From Congeria kusceri (lineage: Eukaryota > Mollusca > Bivalvia > Myida > Dreissenidae), in the NCBI GenBank assembly GCA_027627225.1, contig CM051024.1, forward strand, positions 47,217,047-47,281,046: DNA of 64,000 nucleotides, given 5' to 3'. Positions within the stretch are counted from its first letter, which is position 1, and every line of letters starts with the position of its first letter. The position numbers and the translations under genes were made by a program. The notes under the pieces are model-generated. The model did not search any database and was not told where the DNA came from. It saw nothing but the letters and a program-made list of their open reading frames with translations. This document shows positions 60,801 to 64,000 of the stretch, in pieces.

Positions 60801-62467
60801 ACAATTTCTGATAGTACATATCGCATGTTACCTGTGATTTACACTTGAGCCCAATCTGCAGTTGGTACATCAGTCCCCTGATGATCACAGTGTTGTACGC
60901 AGTCTCGTCAAAGTCCAGCTCTCCAAACCTCCTGACGATGTTCACCACACACAGCGTGGAACTATCCCTCAGTGACATGTCCTCAACCTAAAAGGGGTCA
61001 GAGAAAGACAATGAAGGTTTTCTACAGCTTATTAATGGACAACCCAAGTATCCCTGCAGTTTTTCATGATCAATATGGATACGGCAGAAAGCAATGCTAG
61101 AAGGTTTTCAACTTTACGCACATGCATTAAACCCGGTTTTCCCACGACCTGCCTCATTTATATTATTACAAAGATATGAAAGATGCTCTATTTTATAGTA
61201 AGTAAGAATATTATAACTGAAAGTCAACCTAACAATAACTGAAACAGCTATATGTTGCAAAATGAAGTACCGGTATGTGAATGCACCCTACAGAAAGATA
61301 TACATATATGGACACATACCGTAGTTATGAAGAAGCAGCAGTTGTGGAGGAGTGTGAGACAGATGTTGGTATCCATGGTGACCAGGCCCTTGACCAGACT
61401 GGATGCTGCCCGGTACCCCTCCAGACGCTGCATGTAGTCTGGTTCCTCTGTCTTAGTGGCGTCCCAGGAGTTGATCTACGGGTAAAGTATCAGCATACAT
61501 TTGAAATGTATTAACGGTATGTGAAATTTTAAGACAGTTTGTTTTGAAATTATACCTTTATTATGGTTGTACCATTGGTCATCATTACAATGGCACATCT
61601 AATTCTAGTTTAAAACATTGAAACAGATTTTTTTATTCAAATTACAAATGTTAAATGATATGGATCGAGCAGTTTTGCTCCATCTAGCAATATTACTGTT
61701 ACATGTAGGTCCATGACAATTTGATTCAGAGTTAGAATCAACTATTCTATTAAAACAAGTCACAACTAATATAGTTGTCTGATATGCTTGAATATTCCTT
61801 CAAATAAAATACTGATATCACGGATTAACCGATTTTACTAATACATAGTCATGACTCAGAATGTTTCTTGATGACCGAAACATAGCTCTAAACAAAAACC
61901 TACGAACACTTGATTATGTGAAGTTAGATTAAGACATCAAACATAGAATAGACATGAAATATTTCTTTTGTTCACATAAAACTGCATTTCATGGTGAATA
62001 GGTATGTTTATTATATTTGGTCAATACTTATAGTATAATTTTCATTTTTCGATCATTTCCATGGTATTTAAAAAATGTGTTCATGCACGCATTTACACGG
62101 GTCTGTTTTATTGTGAAAATTTTGTAAATGCATACAAGTATACCGTTTTGTGGTTAAATCAATTCTCCTGATGTAGTTATATGTGCAAGTGTCTTCTGCA
62201 TTAATTACTCGGCAAAATCTTCAAAATTACAAATGAGTAAATGTATTATGAACATCGGTATAATAAAACAGTTTATTTTACGTTTTATGTCTTATTCTAA
62301 CTTGACATAATATTGTGATCAGTACGCATCGAGGGTTGAGCGTGAAACAATGGTATCTGATATAGAAATGTTAAGCAGATACAATAGTTTCACGCTCAAC
62401 CCTCGGCATGTACCTGTTGGATGATTGTTGCTAGATTCTCAAGGTCTTCACTGCCTTGGGAAATCCC
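34356..62467 (-). CDS. UTP20: UTP20, small-subunit processome HEAT-repeat protein (C-terminal half, 25 exons)
   Basis: UTP20 is a nucleolar protein of the U3 snoRNP / small-subunit processome, needed for the early cleavages that release 18S rRNA. It is a giant of about 2,800 residues in animals, built of HEAT-like helical repeats with a basic C-terminal tail. The exons joined here give about 1,327 residues, so the N-terminal half lies beyond the window. I recognise it from remembered similarity to human UTP20 along the whole length: ARETLVKIQTTLGPRFFPFI in exon 8, NYATAGAARGDN in exon 13, LDYPLGKK in exon 16, AQLCGLFVEVEG in exon 18, GLLFAAWQPEQLV in exon 20, and the KR-rich end in exon 25. 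Exons come at 62414, 61320, 60832, 57597, 54956, 54221, 51814, 50685, 49791, 49357, 47808, 47347, 46418, 45340, 44792, 43034, 42633, 42017, 40071, 38602, 38209, 36503, 35730, 35227 and 34356 (left ends). All have GT-AG introns except the GC donor after exon 13. Phase agrees throughout except exon 23 to 24. Introns are packed with repeats. Confidence 0.93.
34840..35190 (-). repeat. interspersed repeat in UTP20 intron 24
   Basis: Phrases such as GGTAAAGATCGGATGAAAAC, a GACAGACGGACCG tract and a CCCTGCTATATACGA end are those of the non-autonomous bivalve repeats also seen at 4590 and 48550. No coding is seen. Confidence 0.5.
35227..35397 (-). CDS. UTP20: UTP20 exon 24
   Basis: 57 residues, beginning ADSDKMFTDTALRTLASEVI, then DLLKKTVGVERF and a charged KERADRRDKRKQQKAFL. 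It joins exon 25 in phase 0. The EVIDLLKKTVG part matches the conserved C-terminal region of UTP20. It starts in phase 0, which conflicts with the phase 1 end of exon 23 when the best donor is used. Confidence 0.88.
35730..35856 (-). CDS. UTP20: UTP20 exon 23
   Basis: It begins RMHVYKWLAAISLDLG and ends LQRELNDQSMMQ plus one base before a strong donor, GTGAGT. Exon 22 joins in phase 0. The donor leaves phase 1, which does not fit exon 24. A weaker alternative donor, GTATAC after 35704, would keep frame and add nine residues. The acceptor and first bases of this exon are repeated in the adjacent minisatellite. Confidence 0.85.
35822..36235 (-). repeat. 65-bp minisatellite built on the exon 23 acceptor
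   Basis: About six units, counting the exon copy, repeat with a period of exactly 65 bases at first (CATTCTCTGA at 35851, 35916, 35981 and 36046 on the plus strand), then degenerate. On the minus strand each unit contains TTATTTCAG followed by AGAATGCACGTGTACAAATG, that is, the real acceptor and the first bases of exon 23. The exon itself forms the first unit of the array. Confidence 0.9.
36503..36697 (-). CDS. UTP20: UTP20 exon 22
   Basis: 65 residues, phase 0 at both ends. It starts LIKNLIFITRCARLF, has an acidic and polar middle (KPEVEQTDSANENRG), and ends in a helix with LWLVRKMIREAHHEA. The donor is GTACAT and the acceptor TTGCAG. Confidence 0.92.
36773..37089. other. intron 21 sequence without identified features
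   Basis: Part of the long intron between UTP20 exons 21 and 22. Nothing supportable was seen. Confidence 0.3.
37090..37281 (-). mobile_element. tRNA-derived SINE, Val-like head
   Basis: On the minus strand a tRNA-like head has an A box TGTGGTGTAGTGGTAAC (37254-37270), an anticodon loop TTTTACA (TAC, valine) and a B box GGTTTGAGTTCCC (37213-37225). A non-tRNA body follows towards lower coordinates. The acceptor stem is poorly paired, so this is a SINE or pseudogene and not a working tRNA gene. Confidence 0.6.
37550..37922. mobile_element. 373-bp TIR element in UTP20 intron 21
   Basis: The ends are inverted copies of CAGC(A/G)TTTTTCCTC, and AAATG is present directly on both sides (37545-37549 and 37923-37927). 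Interior words TTGGGAA and GGTACC recur. It is non-coding. The CAG start suggests a hAT-type element, but the visible target duplication is only 5 bases. Confidence 0.6.
38209..38280 (-). CDS. UTP20: UTP20 exon 21
   Basis: 24 residues in one helix pair, beginning MKSLAIDFIHQLQSELL and ending EDLASQ, phase 0 on both sides. The HQLQS word matches the family. The acceptor is CTTCCAG and the donor GTAGGA. Confidence 0.9.
38602..38759 (-). CDS. UTP20: UTP20 exon 20
   Basis: Enters in phase 1 (the shared Glu codon) and leaves in phase 0. It encodes HVETYLSHAHIWVQLAADQL then YGLLFAAWQPEQLV, one of the most conserved stretches of UTP20. A different frame is also open across this exon; the frame chosen is the one that joins both neighbours. 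Confidence 0.93.
39050..40000. other. intron 19 sequence with simple repeats
   Basis: It contains three copies of ATACCCTTTAA near 39556-39618 and a TA microsatellite at about 39861-39889. No gene is seen. Confidence 0.4.
40071..40206 (-). CDS. UTP20: UTP20 exon 19
   Basis: Enters in phase 0 and leaves in phase 1. It starts ADQETVERDQDLMVYTVLNT and ends EGNMNVIW plus one base before a perfect GTAAGT donor. The DQDL-VYxVL motif fits the family. Confidence 0.91.
40490..40867. repeat. degenerate part of the exon 18 donor minisatellite
   Basis: Imperfect units with TTGAGATATTGCCAATGCT and CTACATA words drift further with distance from exon 18. This part is separated from the regular part by the element at 40868-41621. 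Confidence 0.7.
40868..41621. mobile_element. 754-bp TIR element inserted in a minisatellite
   Basis: The ends are perfect 17-base inverted repeats, CAGTGTTCATTCTGGGC. ACTGCC is present directly on both sides (40862-40867 and 41622-41627). The interior has further inverted words, such as GGGCCAATGGCCC, but no transposase. The CAGTG terminus suggests a hAT-like non-autonomous element; the 6-base duplication is shorter than the usual 8. Confidence 0.75.
41622..42016 (-). repeat. 29-bp minisatellite starting at the exon 18 donor
   Basis: About 13 units of 29 bases. On the minus strand each unit reads GTATAAAGCATTGGCAGTAT followed by CTCTAGTCT. The first unit begins exactly with the GT of the exon 18 donor (GTATGTAGCATTGGCAGTAT), so the array is in register with the splice site. 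Units next to the exon differ slightly; those in the middle are nearly identical. Confidence 0.92.
42017..42148 (-). CDS. UTP20: UTP20 exon 18
   Basis: 44 residues, phase 0 at both ends. It starts LRLRIMAAQLCGLFVEVEG, then ends VVEQHLEPGKYMA. CGLFVEVEG is a family signature. The GTATGT donor is the first word of the minisatellite that follows. Confidence 0.93.
42633..42815 (-). CDS. UTP20: UTP20 exon 17
   Basis: 61 residues, phase 0 at both ends. It begins HLLSKYSGLFYLPMAASLVN, then DESVKCRKLIALAIKSLLGK and a DHNTRSNMF helix. The VNDESxKCRKxxAxAIKSLL pattern is strongly conserved. The acceptor is TTTTTCCAG and the donor GTTGGT. Confidence 0.93.
43034..43183 (-). CDS. UTP20: UTP20 exon 16
   Basis: 50 residues, phase 0 at both ends. 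It begins AMLQYLLDYPLGKKMEGHIQ and ends ESGRESALEMLAAFFTSFPQ. LDYPLG and GRESALEM are family signatures. The first 75 or so bases and the acceptor are repeated many times in the upstream intron. Confidence 0.93.
43184..44060 (-). repeat. minisatellite of about 110 bp made from the 5' part of exon 16
   Basis: The landmark TCTTCTTTCCAAG (plus strand) recurs near 43141 (the exon itself), 43256, 43366, 43453, 43561, 43676, 43784, 43895 and 44010, at spacings of 87-115 bases. On the minus strand each unit has a T-rich tract, TCAGGCCATGCTGCAGTA and a frame reading LQYLIDYPLGKK, that is, a copy of the acceptor and about 22 codons of exon 16. None carries the second half of the exon. The open frames here are repeat translations. 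Confidence 0.92.
44061..44640 (-). repeat. decayed continuation of the exon 16 minisatellite
   Basis: Shortened and mutated units with TTAAGTACTGCAACAT and CCAAGAG words continue towards exon 15, with poly-T insertions and deletions. Confidence 0.65.
44792..44902 (-). CDS. UTP20: UTP20 exon 15
   Basis: 37 residues, phase 0 at both ends: AILSRSLNIPEVHELMKKVE then EMSISAESAHVQRECRQ. The AILSR-L-xPE pattern matches the family. The acceptor is GTTTTCAG and the donor GTTGGT. Confidence 0.93.
45340..45471 (-). CDS. UTP20: UTP20 exon 14
   Basis: 44 residues, phase 0 at both ends: AVTVLVREVKFHQIDNSQLQ, VLLTFCEEDIHDYNRQSTAF, SLLK. The QLQVLLxxxEEDIxDxxRQxTAFxLLK pattern is strongly conserved. The donor is GTAAGC. 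Confidence 0.94.
45656..45960 (-). mobile_element. tRNA-derived SINE, copy 1
   Basis: The minus strand begins with a tRNA-like head: A box TAGCTCTGTTGGTAGAGCG, anticodon loop CTGTCAA (GTC, aspartate-like) and B box GTTCGAGCCCC (45893-45903). A conserved body with TAAGCTTGCCCAGGATAGG and TTAACTGACCACC follows, then a tail of CAAA repeats (45656-45669). The second copy at 63412-63700 has the same plan. It may belong to a known molluscan SINE family, but I could not compare it. Confidence 0.85.
46418..46588 (-). CDS. UTP20: UTP20 exon 13, GC donor
   Basis: 57 residues, phase 0 at both ends: VNATCLRVLCYLLRFPLPSL, then VLLRNYATAGAARGDNKELV and TMLFK. The frame and homology require the exon to end at AAG followed by GCAAGC. 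The nearest GT, 33 bases further, would break the frame. So this is a GC-AG intron with a good GC-type donor context. Confidence 0.92.
47062..47280 (+). mobile_element. possible truncated tRNA-derived SINE
   Basis: CTTGCAATCTGGAGGC followed by GAGAGTTTGATCCCTAC looks like the anticodon arm and B box of a tRNA head that has lost its 5' half. A body of about 170 bases follows. It lies in intron 12. Confidence 0.4.
47347..47463 (-). CDS. UTP20: UTP20 exon 12
   Basis: 39 residues, phase 0 at both ends: LLSQLLKKQHLVATDTRHLE, MLDPLVPRMADCLHSKYIM. The LEMLDP motif matches the family. The donor is GTAGGT. Confidence 0.92.
47808..47952 (-). CDS. UTP20: UTP20 exon 11
   Basis: Enters with one base (phase 2), leaves in phase 0. 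A polar linker (EETKPAEEKPGLRPQ) precedes GGLKPKTSKKTNKHVLVEFG. TNKHxLVEFGL is conserved. Another frame is open here too, but only this one joins exons 10 and 12. Confidence 0.91.
48550..48719. repeat. tail of an interspersed repeat
   Basis: AGGTCAAGGTCAAGGAAACG followed by GACAGACGGACAGGACAGAC is the typical end of the GACGGAC-tailed bivalve repeats. It lies directly beside the hAT-like element in intron 10. Confidence 0.5.
48728..49338. mobile_element. 611-bp non-autonomous hAT element beside the exon 10 donor
   Basis: The terminal inverted repeats are TA(G/C)GGAT(G/A)GCAACGAAT, 17 bases with two mismatches. Both ends continue into ATATTCGAATATTCG-like inverted sequence. An exact 8-base target duplication AAAACTAC flanks the element (48720-48727 and 49339-49346), which is the hAT signature. 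There is no transposase. The insertion lies about 10 bases into the intron after the exon 10 donor. Confidence 0.88.
49357..49523 (-). CDS. UTP20: UTP20 exon 10
   Basis: Enters in phase 0, leaves in phase 2: ILDTTHSHKSARKVHDVLKK, VITGLLDNKNITVETLLVLI, HGITTETIPLLQDKKT. The HGI-TET(I/L)PLL word fits the family. The donor is GTAAGC. Confidence 0.92.
49791..49958 (-). CDS. UTP20: UTP20 exon 9
   Basis: 56 residues, phase 0 at both ends: VFDGEIFGDVSDEKDIQGIK, then SKVFEARSSRSFESYEFIAK and YISTGSLMKLMEPIKT. The E-FGDVxxEK motif and the KxxEAR-xxxSxExYE pattern match the family. Confidence 0.92.
50081..50284. mobile_element. MITE, second copy
   Basis: Same family as 1008-1172: GGGACGCCACTTTCCGCC, TGGATTTATGTTTAGAAGAG and GGCTAATCTGGAATGACACA, with the right end ATTAAGCCCAGTTTTCCCAC. 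The left end is partly deleted. It lies in intron 8. Confidence 0.75.
50685..51080 (-). CDS. UTP20: UTP20 exon 8
   Basis: 132 residues, the largest exon, phase 0 at both ends. An acidic start (SKSDDEHKVNKSKFPEDEEI) leads into HEAT-like helices: RVPIALAMVKLLQNLPKGAL, DIRNSARETLVKIQTTLGPR and LRGSLTRGYQRHVLCYTVFM. The LG-(R/Y)F-xxIL-EL-xxL-RGYQxHVLxxT pattern is the clearest UTP20 signature in the window. Confidence 0.95.
51090..51800. other. intron 7 sequence
   Basis: AT-rich intron with phrases repeated near 51600 and 51710 (CAATACAA, AAATATACCAC). The 131-codon minus-strand frame at 51230-51625 shows no domain and is not supported. Confidence 0.35.
51814..52025 (-). CDS. UTP20: UTP20 exon 7
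   Basis: Enters in phase 1, leaves in phase 0. It has an acidic, low-complexity start (ETFDKENESENPAADDNIET, then EAVEEESSEELTKGKQ) followed by a helix, LATKIHEVILKKVIPQLHHI, LVQK. The acidic insert is probably a disordered loop between helical repeats. Confidence 0.9.
52189..54078 (+). mobile_element. non-autonomous element with nine internal tandem units
   Basis: It starts AAACAAGAGGGCCCTAGGAC then GCTCATCTGAGA, and ends AGCTCACCATGAGCAC then GTGCTCAGGTGAGCTAA, so the ends carry inverted GCTCACCTGAGCA-like words. The interior has nine units of about 160-165 bp marked by AACCATGTGACCCC (near 52366, 52532, 52706, 52870, 53037, 53200, 53364, 53526 and 53682) and by TTGACCCCAGGGGCATAATT. It occupies most of intron 6. 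No coding is seen. Confidence 0.85.
54221..54336 (-). CDS. UTP20: UTP20 exon 6
   Basis: Enters with one base (phase 2), leaves in phase 1. VIVAVLDNFRFDLSRST is followed by a polar linker with PKVEREPEVKPVL. The (V/I)xxVLDxFxFD motif is conserved. Confidence 0.91.
54956..55227 (-). CDS. UTP20: UTP20 exon 5
   Basis: Enters in phase 0, leaves in phase 2: VYKRSRAVRRLIKYLDTNTV, then FLPIVSSFIMDDSYKKHATV, then GVICKLLPWKHYMNQLRFYL and QKLLV. The RxRAxRRL start and the (I/V)GxICKxLxWxxYMxxLxxxL end are conserved features. Confidence 0.94.
55414..56854 (+). mobile_element. non-autonomous element, copy without the nested insertion
   Basis: The head AACAAGAGGGCCATGATGGC with GCTCACCTGAGC and the tail AGCTCACCGAGCAC with GTGCTCAGGTGAGCTAA match 22769-24596. 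Sequence around 55915-55945 is continuous where the other copy carries a 0.7-kb insertion, so it acts as the empty site. It lies in intron 4. Confidence 0.85.
56855..57590. other. intron 4 sequence
   Basis: No repeat or exon could be supported. Confidence 0.3.
57597..57734 (-). CDS. UTP20: UTP20 exon 4
   Basis: 46 residues, phase 0 at both ends: TVLHEFVTILATLVDTFGKQ, SAFEDLRPLRDKDVEADFYE, NVKHIQ. The DxDxExDF(F/Y)EN(M/V)KHIQ ending is a strong family signature. Confidence 0.94.
58270..59745 (-). repeat. minisatellite of about 42 bp in intron 3, interrupted
   Basis: Alternating units read TTACCAGTAATTTACAAGCC then ATTCTGATAACAAACTTCAC on the plus strand, with TTACTGGTACTTTACAAGCC variants. 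The array is split by the element at 58386-59153. The word TTACCAGTAATTTACA resembles TTACCTGTGATTTACA of the array at 60229-60860, so the two may share an origin. Confidence 0.85.
58386..59153. mobile_element. 768-bp TIR element inserted in a minisatellite
   Basis: The left end is CAGACCTTTTTCT, and the right end is complementary, reading CAGGCCTTTTCTG inward. CATGT is present directly on both sides (58381-58385 and 59154-59158) and belongs to the minisatellite unit, which resumes in register. The open frame at 58559-58813 inside has no recognisable domain. Confidence 0.65.
60229..60860 (-). repeat. compound minisatellite built on the exon 3 donor
   Basis: A 21-base unit, TAGTTACCTGTGATTTACAC on the plus strand plus adjoining base(s), is repeated about nine times at 60391-60560. 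Longer units around it add TTGAGCCCAATCTGCAATG. On the minus strand each unit carries GTGTAAATCACAG followed by GTAAC, that is, the end of exon 3 and its donor; the longer units copy about 30 exonic bases. The true exon end at 60832 is one member. Confidence 0.92.
60832..60987 (-). CDS. UTP20: UTP20 exon 3
   Basis: 52 residues, phase 0 at both ends: VEDMSLRDSSTLCVVNIVRR, FGELDFDETAYNTVIIRGLM, YQLQIGLKCKSQ. The donor GTAACA and the last exonic bases are copied many times downstream in the intron. The true exon end is chosen because it is the only copy continuous with the frame. Confidence 0.9.
61107..61160. mobile_element. MITE end fragment, third copy
   Basis: TTTACGCACATGCATTAAAC followed by CCGGTTTTCCCACGACCTGC matches the right end of the family at 1008-1172. 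The left end is absent. It lies in intron 2. Confidence 0.65.
61320..61475 (-). CDS. UTP20: UTP20 exon 2
   Basis: 52 residues, phase 0 at both ends: INSWDATKTEEPDYMQRLEG, YRAASSLVKGLVTMDTNICL, TLLHNCCFFITT. The INxWD start and the LHNCxFF word fit the family. The donor is GTATGT. Confidence 0.92.
61480..62320. other. intron 1 sequence
   Basis: AT-rich, without supportable exons or repeats until the hairpin at 62330. Confidence 0.3.
62330..62405. repeat. perfect 19-bp inverted repeat next to the exon 1 donor
   Basis: CGAGGGTTGAGCGTGAAAC at 62330-62348 is matched by its exact complement at 62387-62405. Pairing continues inward with mismatches (GGTATCTG and CAGATACA). A direct GCAT flanks both sides. 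The outer arm ends 6 bases from the exon 1 donor GT (62412-62413), so in the transcript a stable hairpin would begin almost at the 5' splice site. Confidence 0.88.
62414..62467 (-). CDS. UTP20: UTP20 exon 1 of this window (internal exon)
   Basis: 18 residues, GISQGSEDLENLATIIQQ, phase 0 at both ends, with a good TTTCAG acceptor and GTACAT donor. It joins exon 2 in frame. It is an internal exon of the full gene, since the N-terminal half must lie upstream of the window. Confidence 0.82.
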
Positions 62468-62765
62468 CTGAAATCGACAGAAATAAGCATAGTAAATCAC
62501 TTGCAAGTTTAAGTTCTAACATATGACAGTTCTTTTGAAACTAAATCAAAAGCAGTTATTCTTGAATATAGTTAGTACATTACAATGTTATTATTTTGAT
62601 GAAAAAGTTAGTTTTTTCAACTACCATATATCATTCTTGGAAAGATGACAATACAATACATATTATAAGTATATTTTTTTAAAACATATACACATATTAC
62701 AATGAATGAATGTAATCAATACCAATGCATATGATGCTTAGCATGTGAACAATAGATATGAACTT

Positions 62766-63306
62766 AAGTCCATACATGTCACAGCACACCAACAGCACGG
62801 GGGAACAATCGCGGAATTAGAAACTATACATTAAGTCCATACATGTCATAGCACACCAACAGCACGGGGGAACAATCGCGGAATTAGAAACTCATACATT
62901 AAGTCCATACATGTCATATCACACCAACAGCACGGGGGAACAATCGCGGAATTAGAAACTCATACATTAAGTCCATACATGTCATAGCACACCAACAGCA
63001 CAGGGGAACAATCGCGGAATTAGAAACTATACATTAAGTCCATACATGTCATAGCACACCAACAGCACGGGGGAACAATCGCGGAATTAGAAACTCATAC
63101 ATTAAGTCCATACATGTCATAGCACACCAACAGCACGGGGGAACAATCCCGGAATTAGAAACTCATACATTAAGTCCATAAATGTCATAGCACACCAACA
63201 GCACGGGGGAACAATCGCGGAATTAGAAACTCATACATTAAGTCCATACATATCATAGCACACCAACAGCACGGGGGAACAATCGCGGAATTAGAAACTC
63301 ATACAT
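62766..63306 (-). repeat. 68-bp minisatellite, eight nearly identical units
   Basis: Each unit contains TTAAGTCCATACATGTCATA, CACACCAACAGCACGGGGG and AACAATCGCGGAATTAGAAA. Units start near 62766, 62830, 62898, 62967, 63035, 63103, 63171 and 63238 and differ by only one or two bases, which implies recent expansion or active homogenisation. It lies in the UTP20 intron upstream of exon 1. Confidence 0.93.
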
Positions 63307-63411
63307 TACCATTATAGTCAAAGTACTTAAGTTGTTTTTTGGAATGGTTTGTACTTTTTTAAATTTGTTAACAAAAGCCATTGTTCGGGACTGTACATTT
63401 AGTTTATTTTA

Positions 63412-63700
63412 AGTTTGTTTGTTTGTTTGGATTTGTTTGGATATCATGGTGGTCAGTTAACCTACTCACACTTTTCCTGGGCAAGCTTAGCCGATCTAAG
63501 CGGTTTACCGGCACTTAGTGCACATACCTATGCAAGTAACTGACAACTGTCCTACTTGAGTCAGAGGTAGGGGGAGAATGGCCGTAGAAATAAGTTCATG
63601 ACCAAAACCCACACAAGTTATGTGGCCGGGCTGGGGCTCGAACTCACGATACCCGGATTGACAGTCCAGCGCGCTACCAACTGATCTAGCAGGACCCGGC
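63412..63700 (-). mobile_element. tRNA-derived SINE, copy 2
   Basis: Same plan as 45656-45960: A box TAGATCAGTTGGTAGCGCG, anticodon loop CTGTCAA, B box GTTCGAGCCCC (63633-63643), the body words TAAGCTTGCCCAGG and TTAACTGACCACC, and a CAAA-type tail at 63412-63440. The two copies share the aspartate-like anticodon loop. Confidence 0.85.
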
Positions 63701-63819
63701 TTTTAATCCACAAATATACTCAATTTCAAGACGTTCAACGCATGTAAGACATTGTTTCTTCTGCTACTCAGAATAAGATGGCAATTAAGCAGTCTTCGGT
63801 AGTAGGCAACAAAACATAC

Positions 63820-63852
63820 CACAAACATCTGCACAATATTACTAATCCTGGC
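63820..63852 (-). CDS. possible further upstream UTP20 micro-exon
   Basis: An 11-codon frame (ARISNIVQMFV) ends in GTG before a GTATGT donor and starts after an AG. It is phase 0 on both sides, so it would join exon 1 in frame. The acceptor is weak (purine-rich) and I have no homology support for the peptide. Confidence 0.22.
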
Positions 63853-64000
63853 CTTTTTTGCATAGTATCAAATTTTATTTACAAAAAACAATGTTGGTTA
63901 TTGTCTTGAACAATAAAACTCAGTTTATTTTAGAAGAAATGAGGAACTTCGTTTTTTAAGGGAGAGTAATTTGTACACTATAGTATAGGTTTAATACAGG

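Overview
This is animal nuclear DNA, most likely from a bivalve mollusc (a heterodont such as a dreissenid mussel is my best guess, made from remembered repeat families and not from a search). It is AT-rich and intron-rich. It is full of short non-autonomous DNA elements, tRNA-derived SINEs, broken non-LTR retroelements and minisatellites. There are no operons, bacterial promoters or CRISPR arrays.

The one large gene I can reconstruct is UTP20, on the minus strand from 62467 down to a stop codon at 34358-34356. I resolved 25 coding exons by reading splice sites and phases by hand. They encode about 1,327 residues, roughly the C-terminal half of this very large HEAT-repeat protein of the small-subunit processome. 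The N-terminal half must lie beyond 64000. Phases agree at every junction except exon 23 to 24. One intron, after exon 13, uses a GC donor. A polyadenylation signal lies 47 bases past the stop.

Layout: 1-342, the end of an unidentified plus-strand gene. 343-5449, noncoding with a MITE and a tandem-unit interspersed repeat. 5450-6220, one SRCR domain split over two minus-strand exons of a further gene, with a possible linker exon at 6946-6999. 7000-25500, mostly repeat remnants: a Tc1-like transposase scrap, an inverted repeat pair 7 kb apart, a G-rich repeat, a long foldback at 19.1-19.7 kb, and head-to-tail and nested elements at 21.3-24.6 kb. 25600-33740, a segmental duplication whose two copies were each interrupted by a different decayed non-LTR retroelement. 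34304-62467, UTP20. 62468-64000, the next upstream UTP20 intron with a very regular 68-bp minisatellite and a SINE.

The most unusual feature is inside UTP20. Four separate introns hold minisatellites that start exactly at, or run across, an exon-intron junction and so copy a splice site many times: the exon 3 donor, exon 16 acceptor, exon 18 donor and exon 23 acceptor. Two of the minisatellite tracts are also interrupted by TIR elements of about 750-770 bp. I know of no standard feature class for splice-junction-anchored minisatellites recurring in one gene.
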